Shown in pieces: positions 1 through 10,204 of a stretch of DNA of 53,328 nt. Source of the DNA: Curvibacter gracilis ATCC BAA-807 (GTDB taxonomy: Bacteria > Pseudomonadota > Gammaproteobacteria > Burkholderiales > Burkholderiaceae_C). Under the pieces are notes generated by a model. The model was not told the DNA's origin and made no database searches. It saw only the letters and a program-made list of their open reading frames with translations. Each line of letters opens with the position of its first letter. Position 1 is the first letter of the stretch. A program made the position numbers and the translations under genes. The stretch lies in contig NZ_KI912468.1 in NCBI RefSeq assembly GCF_000518645.1, forward strand, positions 52,533-105,860, in the 5' to 3' direction.

Positions 1-427
1 GAAGTGGCCCTGACTTCGGGTCGCCTTTCTTTGCTTACTTTCTTTGGCGAAGCAAAGAAAGTGAGGCGGCCGCCGGGCCGCAATCCCGGCCTCCGCCCTT
101 CAACAAAGAGCAGAACGATCAGAGCGAAGCGGCAGCACAGCCCCTTCGCAAGCCCGCCCGATCCCGTACCCGCTTGCCCCGTGGGGCAGGGCCGAGCAGC
201 GGAGTGACAGGGGGATAAGGGCTCGCGTCTGTTTGAGCGAAGCGAGTTTAGCGAGACCCCACCTGGCGCGAGCAGCGCAGGGAACCACGAAGTGGCCCTG
301 ACTTCGGGTCGCCTTTTCTTTGGCTACTTTCTTTTGGCGAAGCAAAAGAAAGTGGCTCGGCCGCCGGGACGAACCCCCGGCCTCCGCCCTCAACCAAAGA
401 GCAGAACCACCAGAGCGCAGCGGCACC
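1..427. repeat. Two direct copies of a hairpin-bearing intergenic repeat
   Basis: Positions 1-139 and 289-427 are diverged copies of one ~139-bp unit. Both begin GAAGTGGCCCTGACTTCGGG and end in a stretch reading CAAAGAGCAGAAC. Each contains a strong stem-loop: 34-46 pairs with 53-65 (loop GCGAAG), and 324-336 pairs with 343-355 with the same loop. The segment between them (140-288) is also non-coding in appearance. The A/T-rich stem in GC-rich DNA resembles the dispersed intergenic hairpin repeats of Burkholderiales chromosomes (known from memory). ORFs across it read low-complexity peptides and are not credible genes. It may act as a bidirectional terminator or mRNA-end stabiliser; that is inference. 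Confidence 0.75.
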
Positions 428-544
428 AAAAAGCCACAAGCCAGTGGACAAGGCACACCCACACCAGAGGCCCCGCACCTCATCGCCAGATGAAAAATCC
501 CCTCCAAGCCCAACCACGTCACAACCCAACGGCACAATGCACTC

Positions 545-2041
545 ATGCCGTATTTACCTCCCTTCATCGCCCCGACCCGCCATCTCAGCGCCGAATCGGC
601 GTTGCAACAGGTGCACACCATCTACGACCAGCAGATCGCCCACCTGCGCGACAGCATGCAGCGCTTCGTGCAGGGCGAGACCCTGCCGGGCCATGTGCGG
701 GCCTGCTACCCCTTTGTGCGTATCCACACCGAAACCGTGTCGCGCAGCATGCAAAACCCCGAGATCGCCCACCTGGCCTATGGCTTCGTGGCCGGCCCCG
801 GCCACTTTGAGACCACCCTGACCCGGCCCGACCTGTACCACGAGTACTACCTGGAGCAGTTCACCCTGCTGCTGCAGAACCACGGCGTCGAGCTGGAGGT
901 GGGCACCAGCAACCAGCCCATCCCGGTGCACTTCTCGTTCAGCGAGCACGACCACGTGGAAGGCCAGATGAGCGCCGATCGCCGCCAGCTGATGCGCGAC
1001 GTGTTCGACCTGCCCGACCTGGCCGCCATGGACGACGGCATCGCCAACGGCACCTGGACGCCCAAGCCCGGCGAGGCCCTGCCCCTGTCGCTGTTCACGG
1101 CGCCGCGGGTGGATTACTCGCTGCACCGGCTGCGCCACTACACCGGCACCTCGCCGCGCGCCTTCCAGAACTTCGTGCTGTTCACCAACTACCAGTTCTA
1201 CATCGACGAATTCGTGCGCCTGGGCCACGAAGAGATGAAGAAGCCCGACAGCGAATACATCGCCTTCATCGAGCCCGGCAACGTGGTGACGCGCCGCGTC
1301 GATCTGAGTGCCGAACCCGGCGACGAGCTGGGTGCCCCGCCGCCGCGCCTGCCGCAGATGCCGGCCTACCACCTGGTGCGCGCCGACCACAGCGGCATCA
1401 CCATGGTCAACATCGGCGTGGGCCCGGCCAATGCCAAGAACATCACCGACCACATCGCCGTGCTGCGCCCGCATGCCTGGATCATGCTGGGCCACTGCGC
1501 CGGCCTGCGCAACAGCCAGCAACTGGGCGACTACGTGCTGGCCCACGGCTATGTGCGCGAAGACCACGTGCTCGATGAAGAGCTGCCGCTGTGGGTGCCG
1601 ATCCCGGCGCTGGCCGAGATCCAGCTGGCGCTGGAGGCCGCCGTCAGCGACGTGACCCAGGTGGCGGGCCCCGACCTGAAACGCTTCATGCGCACCGGCA
1701 CCGTGGCCAGCACCGACAACCGCAATTGGGAGCTGCTGCCCGACAACCAGCCGCAGCGCCGCTTCAGCCAGAGCCGCGCCGTGGCGCTGGACATGGAAAG
1801 CGCCACCATTGCCGCCAACGGCTTCCGTTTTCGCGTGCCCTACGGCACCTTGCTGTGCGTGAGCGACAAGCCGCTGCACGGCGAGATCAAGCTGCCCGGC
1901 ATGGCCAACCACTTCTACCGCGAGCGGGTGGACCAGCACCTGCGCATCGGCATCCGCGCGCTGGAGATCCTGCGCGCCGAAGGCATGGCCCGCCTGCACA
2001 GCCGCAAGCTGCGCAGCTTTGCCGAGGTGGCGTTCCAGTGA
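545..2041 (+). CDS. amn: AMP nucleosidase
   Basis: This 498-residue enzyme hydrolyses AMP to adenine and ribose-5-phosphate and so helps set the cytoplasmic adenylate pool. The N-terminal half is the Amn-specific region. The C-terminal half is a nucleoside-phosphorylase fold with IGVGPANAKNITDH near residue 290, the DMESATIAANG motif (Glu418) and CVSDKPLHGEIKLPG, whose Asp441 matches the catalytic aspartate position of the family. Length is normal for bacterial Amn. No clear Shine-Dalgarno precedes the ATG at 545; it was chosen because homology-like sequence starts within the first residues. A GC-rich hairpin (2051-2069) follows the stop. Confidence 0.93.
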   Translation: MPYLPPFIAPTRHLSAESALQQVHTIYDQQIAHLRDSMQRFVQGETLPGHVRACYPFVRIHTETVSRSMQNPEIAHLAYGFVAGPGHFETTLTRPDLYHEYYLEQFTLLLQNHGVELEVGTSNQPIPVHFSFSEHDHVEGQMSADRRQLMRDVFDLPDLAAMDDGIANGTWTPKPGEALPLSLFTAPRVDYSLHRLRHYTGTSPRAFQNFVLFTNYQFYIDEFVRLGHEEMKKPDSEYIAFIEPGNVVTRRVDLSAEPGDELGAPPPRLPQMPAYHLVRADHSGITMVNIGVGPANAKNITDHIAVLRPHAWIMLGHCAGLRNSQQLGDYVLAHGYVREDHVLDEELPLWVPIPALAEIQLALEAAVSDVTQVAGPDLKRFMRTGTVASTDNRNWELLPDNQPQRRFSQSRAVALDMESATIAANGFRFRVPYGTLLCVSDKPLHGEIKLPGMANHFYRERVDQHLRIGIRALEILRAEGMARLHSRKLRSFAEVAFQ

Positions 2042-2050
2042 AACCGCCCG

Positions 2051-2069
2051 CAGGGGCCCCGCGCCCCTG
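2051..2069 (+). terminator. Hairpin after amn
   Basis: CAGGGGC (2051-2057) pairs perfectly with GCCCCTG (2063-2069) around a 5-nt loop, 9 bases after the amn stop. There is no T-run, so it is a weak or Rho-assisted terminator at best. Confidence 0.4.
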
Positions 2070-2171
2070 AGGCCACTGTCTTGCGCTGGCGCAAGGCCGG
2101 CCGGATCAGGGGTTTTGCGGGCACGCCAAAGCGGTCACAATGCGCCCATCCGGCCATTCACGGAGGACACC

Positions 2172-2513
2172 ATGGGGACAAGACAAAGCACCATCGACCA
2201 CCTGCTGGACCAGCTCGCCGCCGCGGGCCCGGTGTCGGTGCGCAAGATGTTCGGCGAGTACTGCCTGTACCTGGCCGGCAAGCCGGTGGGCCTGGTCTGC
2301 GATGACCAGTTGTTCCTCAAACCCACCGAGGCCGCGCGCCCGCTGCTCAAGAGCGCCGACGAAAAGCCCCCCTACCCCGGCGGCAAGCCCTACTTCCACA
2401 TCGATCCCGACCACTGGGACGAGCGCGAGTGGCTGGTCGACCTGGTGCGCACCACCGCACTGGCCCTGCCCGAACCCGCGCCCAAGCCGGCGCCGCGCCC
2501 CAAGGCGGGTTGA
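2172..2513 (+). CDS. TfoX N-terminal-domain protein
   Basis: A 113-residue protein consisting essentially of the TfoX N-terminal domain: VRKMFGEYCLYLAGKPVGLV near residue 23, followed by D-Q-L-FLKPT and a YPGGKPYFHIDP segment. TfoX/Sxy regulates competence in gammaproteobacteria, but stand-alone short TfoX_N proteins in other bacteria have no established function. The C-terminus is Pro/Ala/Lys-rich (PEPAPKPAPRPKAG). The ATG at 2172 has GGAGG at 2162-2166; a longer in-frame reading from 2019 overlaps amn and lacks support. About 180 bp of featureless DNA separates it from the next gene. Confidence 0.85.
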   Translation: MGTRQSTIDHLLDQLAAAGPVSVRKMFGEYCLYLAGKPVGLVCDDQLFLKPTEAARPLLKSADEKPPYPGGKPYFHIDPDHWDEREWLVDLVRTTALALPEPAPKPAPRPKAG

Positions 2514-2694
2514 GAACGGCCGACCCGCAGCGGATGCTTGTTGCGCGGGCCCAACCGGCGCTCGACCTGGCAGTCACACGGCGCGGCCGGGCTTGTGCGC
2601 AGGCCACCGGACGCAGATGAACGCCCTGCTGCCTTGAGGCCCGCTGGCGCCGACCAGACGTCAGCACGGCCGCCCGGTCGTTTGCTAGGCTGCG

Positions 2695-3651
2695 ATGACG
2701 CCACAGGACCTCGCCATGCCCGTCAGCCCGCACGCCCACCCGACCGCCCTGCCCACCATCCACCCCAGCCCCCGGCCGCCCGCAGGCCACGCCCGGACCT
2801 TGCGCTGGGACATCGGTGCCCACCGTTTCGAGCCCCACTTTCACGAGCATTTCTTTGTGGCGGCCATCACCCAGGGTGAATGCCACTTTGACTGCGCCGG
2901 GCAGGCCTGGACCGCGCGCCAGGGCGACCTGGTGGTGATCGCCCCGTTCCAGATCCATCAGGCCCTGAGCAGCGAAGGCAGCCGCTACCAGGCCCTGTAC
3001 CTGGCCGAATCGGACCTGGGGCCGCCGGCGCCCCAGCCTGCACCCGAGCGCCAGCCGCCCCCCTTGGCCTCACCCGGGCTGGCCTGGTGGGGCCAGCCGG
3101 TGCTGCCGGCCCACCCCCTGGCCATGGCCCTGGCCCAGGCGCTGGATCTGCAAGACCTGGGCGCCGCCGTGCGCATGGCCCAGACGGTGCTGGGCACGGG
3201 CCTGGGCTGGGCGCGCCGCAGCGGCCTGCCGCCCCACCCTCTGCAAAGGCCTGAGTTGCGCGCCTGGCTGGACGCCACGCACAGCCAGCCCACCCTGGCC
3301 CTGGGGGCCCGGGGCCTGCAAATGAGCCCGGCCGCCTTCAGCCGGGCCTTCCGCCACACCTTTGGCATGCGGGCGGTGTTCTTCCGCAACCAGATTCGGC
3401 TGCAGCAGGCCGAAGACCTGTTGCTGCAGGCGGTACCGGCCGGCCAGGTGGCGGCGCACTGCGGCTATGCGGACCAGGCCCATCTGACGCGCGAACTGAA
3501 GAAGTTCCGGGGCGTGACGCCCCGCCACTACCCGCGGCACTACCAGGCCATCCCTGGCCAGGCGCTTGAAGGGCCCGCCGTGGAGTGGCCGGCCGCTGAG
3601 CCGGGTGCCCACGCCCGGTTGGCCGATCCGGCAAGAATGTTCAAGACCTGA
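2695..3651 (+). CDS. AraC-family transcriptional regulator
   Basis: A 318-residue regulator. Residues ~35-120 form a cupin-like sensing domain (FEPHFHEHFFVAAITQGECHF, ARQGDLVVIAPFQIHQ). The C-terminal ~100 residues are the double helix-turn-helix DNA-binding domain (LALGARGLQMSPAAFSRAFRHTFG, then AAHCGYADQAHLTRELKKFRGVTPRHY). This architecture is that of AraC-type activators that bind a small ligand. It lies 78 bp upstream of the BacA-like gene and its exporter on the same strand and is the obvious candidate regulator of both. The start could be 2695 or the in-frame ATG at 2716; neither has a strong ribosome site. The linker at residues ~105-120 is unusually Pro-rich. Confidence 0.9.
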   Translation: MTPQDLAMPVSPHAHPTALPTIHPSPRPPAGHARTLRWDIGAHRFEPHFHEHFFVAAITQGECHFDCAGQAWTARQGDLVVIAPFQIHQALSSEGSRYQALYLAESDLGPPAPQPAPERQPPPLASPGLAWWGQPVLPAHPLAMALAQALDLQDLGAAVRMAQTVLGTGLGWARRSGLPPHPLQRPELRAWLDATHSQPTLALGARGLQMSPAAFSRAFRHTFGMRAVFFRNQIRLQQAEDLLLQAVPAGQVAAHCGYADQAHLTRELKKFRGVTPRHYPRHYQAIPGQALEGPAVEWPAAEPGAHARLADPARMFKT

Positions 3652-3728
3652 GCCGACGGGACTGACAACACTGCTCCCCAGCCGCCTGGCCCACGGTGGG
3701 CCCGGGCACCAGCCCAGGGAGACAGCCC

Positions 3729-4454
3729 ATGCACACCCCCGCCCTCGCCTCCACAGCCCGGGCCCACACCCCTCAGCACCGCCCCCCACCGGCGGCCAAC
3801 GCGGCCCTGCGGCCCACCAACGCGCCTGTGGGTGGGCTGCCCAGCAGCGGGCCGCCGTATCCCGGGGCGCTGTACCCCGGGCCGCTGCACCGCCGCCTGG
3901 CCACCCTGGGTGACGAGGGTGCCGAGCTGACCTGCAGCATGCACGTCGCCCGGCGCTGGGGCGGCGCCCGCGAGACCGTCGGCTGCGCCTCGTTCGAGGC
4001 CGCCCGCGAGCTGCTGCGCACCGGGCAAGCCGACGCGCTGCTGGTGCCGGCCGCCTACCCCCGGCTCAACACCTTCATCATGGACGCGGCGCTGCGCGCC
4101 AGCCAGGTGTTCATCATGCCCATTCCCGCCCTGGTGCTGGGCACCCGCGCCGGGCCCGCCGCGCCTCGGCTGCAGCAGCTGATCCACCACGCCGCGGTGG
4201 CCCCCTTGCTGCCCGAACTGGGCCTGAGCTGGGAGCAGGCCCGGCAGGCCGGCTCGAACGCCGAGGCCTGCCGGCTGTTGCTGGCCGCCCCCCAGCCCTC
4301 GGCCTGCATCACCAATGCCTTGTGCGCCGCCCACTTCGGCCTGAACGTGGTGCGTGAGCTGCGACCGAACCTGGCCATGCCCTGGATCTGCTTTGTGCCC
4401 CAACAGCCCGTGGACGCGCATTCGACGCCCGGCCCCACGGAGGCCGGAGCATGA
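3729..4454 (+). CDS. BacA-like prephenate-dehydratase-fold protein
   Basis: A 241-residue protein. After a Pro/Ala-rich, probably disordered leader (residues 1-55) the sequence resembles, from memory, the bilobal fold of prephenate dehydratases and especially Bacillus BacA (prephenate decarboxylase of bacilysin synthesis). Matching blocks are LATLGDEGAELT (BacA TLGPEGTSS), SFEAARELLRTGQADALLVPAAYPRLNTFIMD, and ITNALCAAHFGLNVVRELRPN. The start at 3729 has GGGAG 8 nt upstream. It overlaps the MFS exporter by 4 bp (ATGA), so the two are translationally coupled, as a biosynthetic enzyme and its exporter might be. Acting on prephenate is inference: the GPEGT loop is altered to GDEGA. An amino-acid-binding or purely regulatory role is possible. 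Confidence 0.6.
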   Translation: MHTPALASTARAHTPQHRPPPAANAALRPTNAPVGGLPSSGPPYPGALYPGPLHRRLATLGDEGAELTCSMHVARRWGGARETVGCASFEAARELLRTGQADALLVPAAYPRLNTFIMDAALRASQVFIMPIPALVLGTRAGPAAPRLQQLIHHAAVAPLLPELGLSWEQARQAGSNAEACRLLLAAPQPSACITNALCAAHFGLNVVRELRPNLAMPWICFVPQQPVDAHSTPGPTEAGA

Positions 4455-5740
4455 GCGGCAGCGGCATGGGCCACAGCGCCGACAGCGACCGCAGCGAATC
4501 AGACCCGATCCGCGGCGACGCCCAGGCCACCCCCGCCCCCTTGCAGCCCTGGGCCCTGCTGGGCTTGACGCTGGGGGTCACGGCCATCGGCGTCGAGGGC
4601 CTGGTGATCTCACCCGTGCTGGGCGACCTGGCCAGCACCTTTGAAGCCAGCCCGGCCCAGGCTGGCTGGGCCGTCTCGGCCTACGGGCTGGCGCTGGCGG
4701 GGGCCGCCCCCATCGTGGGCCTGTGGGGCGACCGGGTGCCGCGGCTGACCCTGTTGCGGGCTGCGTTGGGGCTGTTCGTGCTGGCGGGGCTGCTGTGCGC
4801 CCTGGCCAACAGCCTGGGCGCGCTGGTGGCCGCGCGGGCCCTGTGCGGTGCGGCGGCGGGCGCCTTTTTGCCGGCCTGCTATGCCTATGTGGGCGACTGC
4901 ACGGCCTTTGCCGACCGGGCCCGGGCCATGGGCCGGGTGATGGCGGGCTGGTCACTGGCCCTCACCCTGGGCATCCCGGTCGGGGGGCTGATCGCCCAGT
5001 GGTGGGGCTGGCGCCTGTCCTTTGTGGCCGTGGCGCTGCTGGCGGCGGTGGCGGCCTGGCGGGTGAACCGCATGCCGGCCGCCCCTTTGTTGCGCCCTTT
5101 GTTGCGCCCTTCTTCACCCCTTTCACCGCCTCCGGACGCCGCCGCGCCCCCCCTCTCGGCAGCGGGTTCGGGCCCGCCCAGCCGCCCACGGCTGGACCGC
5201 GCCGCCCTGCCGCTGCTGGCCCTGAACTTCTTTGACATGCTGAGTTTCTACGGGGTCTACACCTTTCTCGGGGTGACGGTGCAGGCCCGCTTGCAACTGG
5301 GCAGTGGCGGCTTCGCGCTGTTCGTTGCCTGCTATGGCCTGGGCCTGATGGCCAGCACGCTCAATGCCGGCGTGCTCGACCGCTTTGGCAAGACACAGGT
5401 GCTGCGCGGGGCCTTGCTGCTGCTGGCCTGCCTGCTGCTGTTGCTGGCCCCGGCCACCGGGCACCCCACCACCCTGGCAGCCGCCATGCTGTGCTGGGGG
5501 GCACTGCAGGGGCTGGCCCAGACCGGCACCGCCACGCTGGTCACCCAGGTGTCCGAACGCGCGCGCGGCCTGGCCATGGCCTGCCTGAGCTGCACCACCT
5601 ACCTGGCGGTCAGCCTGGGTTCGTTCGGCGGTGGCTGGGTGTTGACCCACCACGGCTTTGACGCCCTGGCCCAAGGCGCCGCCCTGTGCGCCCTGCTGGC
5701 AGGCCTGCTGCTGCAGGGCTGGGTGCGCAAGGCGGCTTGA
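4451..5740 (+). CDS. MFS transporter, DHA1-type drug/metabolite exporter
   Basis: A 429-residue inner-membrane protein with about 12 hydrophobic segments and the typical MFS loop GLWGDRVPRLTLL between helices 2 and 3; a second motif ALCGAAAGAFLPACYAYVGD lies in helix 4. DHA1 members are proton-driven exporters. The first 35 residues are hydrophilic and likely cytoplasmic. The central loop (around residue 220) contains a tandem 12-bp repeat (5083-5106 plus a partial third copy) that encodes LLRPLLRP. The start overlaps the upstream BacA-like gene (ATGA), with GGAG just upstream. It probably exports the product of that neighbour, by analogy with the MFS protein BacE of the bacilysin operon. Confidence 0.88.
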   Translation: MSGSGMGHSADSDRSESDPIRGDAQATPAPLQPWALLGLTLGVTAIGVEGLVISPVLGDLASTFEASPAQAGWAVSAYGLALAGAAPIVGLWGDRVPRLTLLRAALGLFVLAGLLCALANSLGALVAARALCGAAAGAFLPACYAYVGDCTAFADRARAMGRVMAGWSLALTLGIPVGGLIAQWWGWRLSFVAVALLAAVAAWRVNRMPAAPLLRPLLRPSSPLSPPPDAAAPPLSAAGSGPPSRPRLDRAALPLLALNFFDMLSFYGVYTFLGVTVQARLQLGSGGFALFVACYGLGLMASTLNAGVLDRFGKTQVLRGALLLLACLLLLLAPATGHPTTLAAAMLCWGALQGLAQTGTATLVTQVSERARGLAMACLSCTTYLAVSLGSFGGGWVLTHHGFDALAQGAALCALLAGLLLQGWVRKAA

Positions 5741-5787
5741 GCCCCGGGGGCTCCCCAGCCGCCCCCGCACAGCGCCCGCATCAACGC

Positions 5788-6144
5788 TCACAGCCCCAGT
5801 TCGGCGGCCTCGGCGTCGGTGAACACGCGCGAGCGCGTGAGAAACGCCTTTCCCGTGGGCCCCTCCAGCGAGAAGGTGCCGCCGTGGCCCTCGATCACGT
5901 CGATGATGAGCTGGGTGTGCTTCCAGTACTCGTACTGGTTGGCGCCGATGTAGAACGGGATGCCGCCGATCTCGCCCAGGTACACATCGCCCGCACCGAG
6001 GGTCAGCTCGCCGGGCAGGTAGGCGTTGGCCGCGCTGTTGTCGCAACAGCCGCCCGATTGATGGAAAAAGAAGCTGCCGTGCTCGGCGCGCAGTTGCTCG
6101 ATCAGCGCCAGCGCCGCGGGCGTGGCGATCACTTTGTCAACCAT
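5788..6144 (-). CDS. DUF779 protein, aldehyde-dehydrogenase partner
   Basis: A 118-residue protein of the DUF779 family: FFFHQSGGCCDNSAANAYLPGEL near residue 25 and GIPFYIGANQYEYWKHTQLIIDVIEG in the middle. The vicinal cysteine pair (GGCC) is characteristic. Family members sit beside acetaldehyde dehydrogenase genes in many bacteria; their biochemical role is not established. The start chosen (6144) has GGAGG 6 nt upstream; a longer reading from 6162 does not. It lies downstream of the aldehyde dehydrogenase on the same strand, but an intrinsic terminator separates the two (6164-6210), so its level may be set by read-through. Confidence 0.88.
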   Translation of the reverse strand: MVDKVIATPAALALIEQLRAEHGSFFFHQSGGCCDNSAANAYLPGELTLGAGDVYLGEIGGIPFYIGANQYEYWKHTQLIIDVIEGHGGTFSLEGPTGKAFLTRSRVFTDAEAAELGL

Positions 6145-6163
6145 GGAACACCTCCGTGTCACG

Positions 6164-6210
6164 AAACAAAAAGCGCCCGGGCACCCGGCCAGGGCCGGGT
6201 GACGGGGCGC
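6164..6210 (-). terminator. Intrinsic terminator between aldehyde dehydrogenase and DUF779 gene
   Basis: On the minus strand an outer stem GCGCCC/GGGCGC (6205-6210 with 6173-6178) encloses a perfect inner stem CACCCGGC/GCCGGGTG (6194-6201 with 6182-6189). It is followed at once by TTTTTGTTT. That is a textbook Rho-independent terminator inside what would otherwise be a two-gene operon. Confidence 0.8.
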
Positions 6211-6248
6211 GTCAAGGAGAGAGAAGTTTCAATCCAGCGTCAGCCGGA

Positions 6249-7769
<1,521 letters not shown>

Positions 7770-7831
7770 GCGTGTCTCCAGCTGTTGTCAGAAAAAAGTC
7801 GCCGGCCCATGCCTGGCGGACAGCACTGCTT

Positions 7832-7847
7832 CTCAAGAGCTGTGCCA
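7832..7847 (-). promoter_or_regulatory. Candidate sigma-54 promoter of the aldehyde dehydrogenase gene
   Basis: On the minus strand the sequence reads TGGCAC-AGCTC-TTGAG, one mismatch in the -12 element from the consensus TGGCAC-N5-TTGCW. It predicts a start of transcription about 50 nt before the ATG. A second GG-N10-GC match (TGGCACGCTCTCGGCA, 7853-7868) lies just upstream. The neighbouring activator is a sigma-54-dependent AcoR, which supports one of them being real. Confidence 0.5.
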
Positions 7848-7899
7848 CCGGGTGCCGAGAGCGTGCCAAGACCCCGCAAATGCCTGCCCACCCGAACCG

Positions 7900-7912
7900 C
7901 AAGCCCTTGATT
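7900..7912 (-). promoter_or_regulatory. IHF-like site upstream of the sigma-54 promoter
   Basis: The minus strand reads AATCAAGGGCTTG, a full match to the IHF consensus WATCAANNNNTTR. It lies ~55 bp upstream of the -24 element, where IHF usually bends DNA to bring a sigma-54 activator to the polymerase. Confidence 0.45.
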
Positions 7913-8030
7913 GACAATGATTTTTTCCAGCGCTTAAGGACAAACCCGAAGCCTCGAAAAACGGCCCGGACCGCCGTGCCATGCGTCAAAAATCGACGCC
8001 CGCGGACAACTCGCGGACGTTGCATCCCAA

Positions 8031-8097
8031 GACACCTGTCCAAAAATGGAACACTTGGCCCGCGCAAACCCTGGCGTTGTCACACAAACTGTCACAC
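8031..8097. promoter_or_regulatory. Candidate AcoR binding region
   Basis: In the 374-bp acoR/aldehyde dehydrogenase spacer lie a short palindrome GACACCTGTC (8031-8040), an overlapping imperfect inverted repeat (8037-8053, TGTCCA...TGGAACA) and two direct copies of TGTCACAC (8078-8085, 8090-8097). They are 130-200 bp upstream of the sigma-54 promoter, a usual distance for upstream activator sites. The exact AcoR motif is not known to me, so this is a location, not a proven site. The rest of the spacer shows no gene. Confidence 0.3.
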
Positions 8098-8143
8098 CGC
8101 CTAAACTCCATGCCCAGAAGCGCTGCAAGCGCCCAGGAGACAG

Positions 8144-10114
8144 ATGACCATGGCGACCACGCACCCCGTTCCCGGCCCTGTGCTGCGCGAGGCCCGGCTG
8201 CGCCTGCAGCAAGGCGGCACCCTGCCGCTGGAGGCGGTGGATGAACGCGTGGCCCGCTCCTGGCAGCGCAGCCTGGCGGCGGGCCTCACGCCTGCCAGCG
8301 GCATGCACCATGTGGACCACCTGAGCGGCAGCGAGCTGCGCCAGTCGCTGGCCTGCAACATCGACCTGATCAACCACTCGCAACCGGTGATGGAGTACCT
8401 GTTCGAGCAGGTGCGCCACAGCCACAGCATGGTGGTGCTGGCCGACCGCCATGGCACGCTGATGCACACCCTGGGGGACGCCGACTTTCTGGGCAAGGCC
8501 GAGCGCGTGGCCCTGCAGGCCGGGGCCTGCTGGCACGAAAGCCAGCGCGGCACCAACGCCATCGGCACCGCCCTGGCCGAGTCCTGCGGCATCGAGATCC
8601 ACGGCCCCGAGCACTACCTGGAGCGCAACGACTTCCTGACCTGTGCGGCCTCGCCCATTGTCTCGGCCACCGGCGAGCTTCTGGGCATCCTCGACATCTC
8701 GGGCGATCAGCGCAGCCACCACCCGCACACCCTGGGCCTGGTCAACACCGCGGCGCGCATGATCGAAAACCGCCTGTTCGCCACCACCTGCCGCCACAGC
8801 ACCTGCCTGCATCTGCACCCCCAGGCGCACGGCATCGGCACCCTGGCCGAAGGCGTGGTCGCGCTGTCCGAGGATGGCTGGATCATGGGCGCCAACCGGC
8901 AGGCCCTGGCCTGGCTGGGCCTGCGCCACCAGGACATCGGCGCCACCCCGATCGCGCGCGTGCTCGACACCCGCATCGACGCCCTGCTGGCCCGCGCCGC
9001 CAGCCAGCACGACAGCCCCCTGGTGCTGCACCGCAAGGACGGCTCGGTGCTGCACGCCCTGGTGCGCGCCCAGCCCGGACAGCGCGTGGCGATGCGGTCT
9101 GCCTCGCCGCCCCGGCGCAGCACCGGCCCGGCCACGCCCCCCGAGCAAGACGCCCTGGCCCAACTGGACACCGGCGACGCCGCCTGGCGAGCCATTGCCG
9201 ACAAGGCCCGCCGCGTCTGCGGCAAGCCCATCCCGCTGTTGCTGCATGGCGAATCGGGCGTGGGCAAAGAGTTGTTCGCCCGCGCCGTGCACGACAGCTC
9301 GCCGCGCCGCCACCGCCCCTTTGTGGCCATCAACTGCGCCGCCCTGCCCGAGCACCTGATCGAGTCCGAGCTGTTCGGCTACAGCCCTGGGGCCTTCACC
9401 GGCGCGCGCAAGGAGGGCAGCCTGGGCCGCCTGCGCGAGGCCGACGGCGGCACCCTGTTCCTCGATGAGATCGGCGACATGCCCCTGGCCCTGCAGACCC
9501 GGCTGCTGCGCGTGCTGCAAGAGCGCCAGGTCAGCCCGCTGGGCGGCGGCGCTGCGGTGGCGGTCGACTTTGCGCTGATCTGCGCCACCCACCAGCCCCT
9601 GCGCGAGGCGGCCGAGGCCGGCCGCTTCCGGGCCGATCTGTACTACCGCCTCAACGGCCTGACCCTGATCCTGCCGGCCCTGCGCCAGCGCAGCGACTTC
9701 GAGGCCCTGACCCGCAAACTGCTGCGCGAGTTGGGCGGCGAGCCCCCGCTGGACATCGCCCCCGATCTGCTGCAGGCCCTGGCCGCCTACCCCTGGCCCG
9801 GCAACCTGCGCCAATACGCCAGCGTGCTGCGCACCGCCATCGCCCTGCTGGACGCCGGCGAGACCACCGTCGACTGGCCCCACCTGCCCGACGACATGCT
9901 GGCCCTGCTGCGCCCCACCGCCCCCAGCCCCTCTGCACCGGCATCAGTGCCGGCCCCTGCAGCGACCGCCGTCGCGATGGGCAGCGACCAAAAGCTGGCC
10001 GACATCTCCCGCGCCGCCGTGCAGCAGGCCATCCAGAACGCCCGCGGCAACCTCTCGGCCGCCGCCCGCCAACTGGGCATCAGCCGGCAAACGCTGTACC
10101 GCAAGCTGGGGTGA
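8144..10114 (+). CDS. acoR: Sigma-54-dependent activator, AcoR type
   Basis: A 656-residue bacterial enhancer-binding protein. Order: N-terminal helical region; GAF-like sensor (~60-200, including [15 protein letters not shown]); PAS-like segment (~210-300); AAA+ domain (~345-560) with Walker A GESGVGKE (369-376), the sigma-54 contact loop GAFTGA (416-421) and Walker [13 protein letters not shown]; and a C-terminal Fis-type helix-turn-helix ([21 protein letters not shown]). AcoR proteins respond to acetoin or related carbonyls and activate aldehyde/acetoin catabolic genes. AGGAG precedes the ATG at 8144; the ATG at 8150 is an alternative. The divergent aldehyde dehydrogenase is the likely target. 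Confidence 0.92.
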   Translation: MTMATTHPVPGPVLREARLRLQQGGTLPLEAVDERVARSWQRSLAAGLTPASGMHHVDHLSGSELRQSLACNIDLINHSQPVMEYLFEQVRHSHSMVVLADRHGTLMHTLGDADFLGKAERVALQAGACWHESQRGTNAIGTALAESCGIEIHGPEHYLERNDFLTCAASPIVSATGELLGILDISGDQRSHHPHTLGLVNTAARMIENRLFATTCRHSTCLHLHPQAHGIGTLAEGVVALSEDGWIMGANRQALAWLGLRHQDIGATPIARVLDTRIDALLARAASQHDSPLVLHRKDGSVLHALVRAQPGQRVAMRSASPPRRSTGPATPPEQDALAQLDTGDAAWRAIADKARRVCGKPIPLLLHGESGVGKELFARAVHDSSPRRHRPFVAINCAALPEHLIESELFGYSPGAFTGARKEGSLGRLREADGGTLFLDEIGDMPLALQTRLLRVLQERQVSPLGGGAAVAVDFALICATHQPLREAAEAGRFRADLYYRLNGLTLILPALRQRSDFEALTRKLLRELGGEPPLDIAPDLLQALAAYPWPGNLRQYASVLRTAIALLDAGETTVDWPHLPDDMLALLRPTAPSPSAPASVPAPAATAVAMGSDQKLADISRAAVQQAIQNARGNLSAAARQLGISRQTLYRKLG

Positions 10115-10204
10115 GGCGGATTGAAATAACACCAGGAAACAGCTGTCATCGGAACGCTCCAGCCGGCCATCGAACGACAGGGCAGAGTCCAAGGCAACAC
10201 CCAA

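Noticed and set aside
4-621. Short ORFs on both strands in the left repeat region
   Set aside because: They read through the hairpin repeat and produce compositionally odd peptides without ribosome sites.
554-1999. 481-residue minus-strand frame opposite amn
   Set aside because: Mirror of a recognised gene, low complexity, no motif.
8078-8110. TTGTCA...TAAACT as a sigma-70 promoter for acoR
   Set aside because: The spacing is 19 bp and the -10 match is weak. The direct TGTCACAC repeats are better explained as activator sites, so no promoter is claimed.
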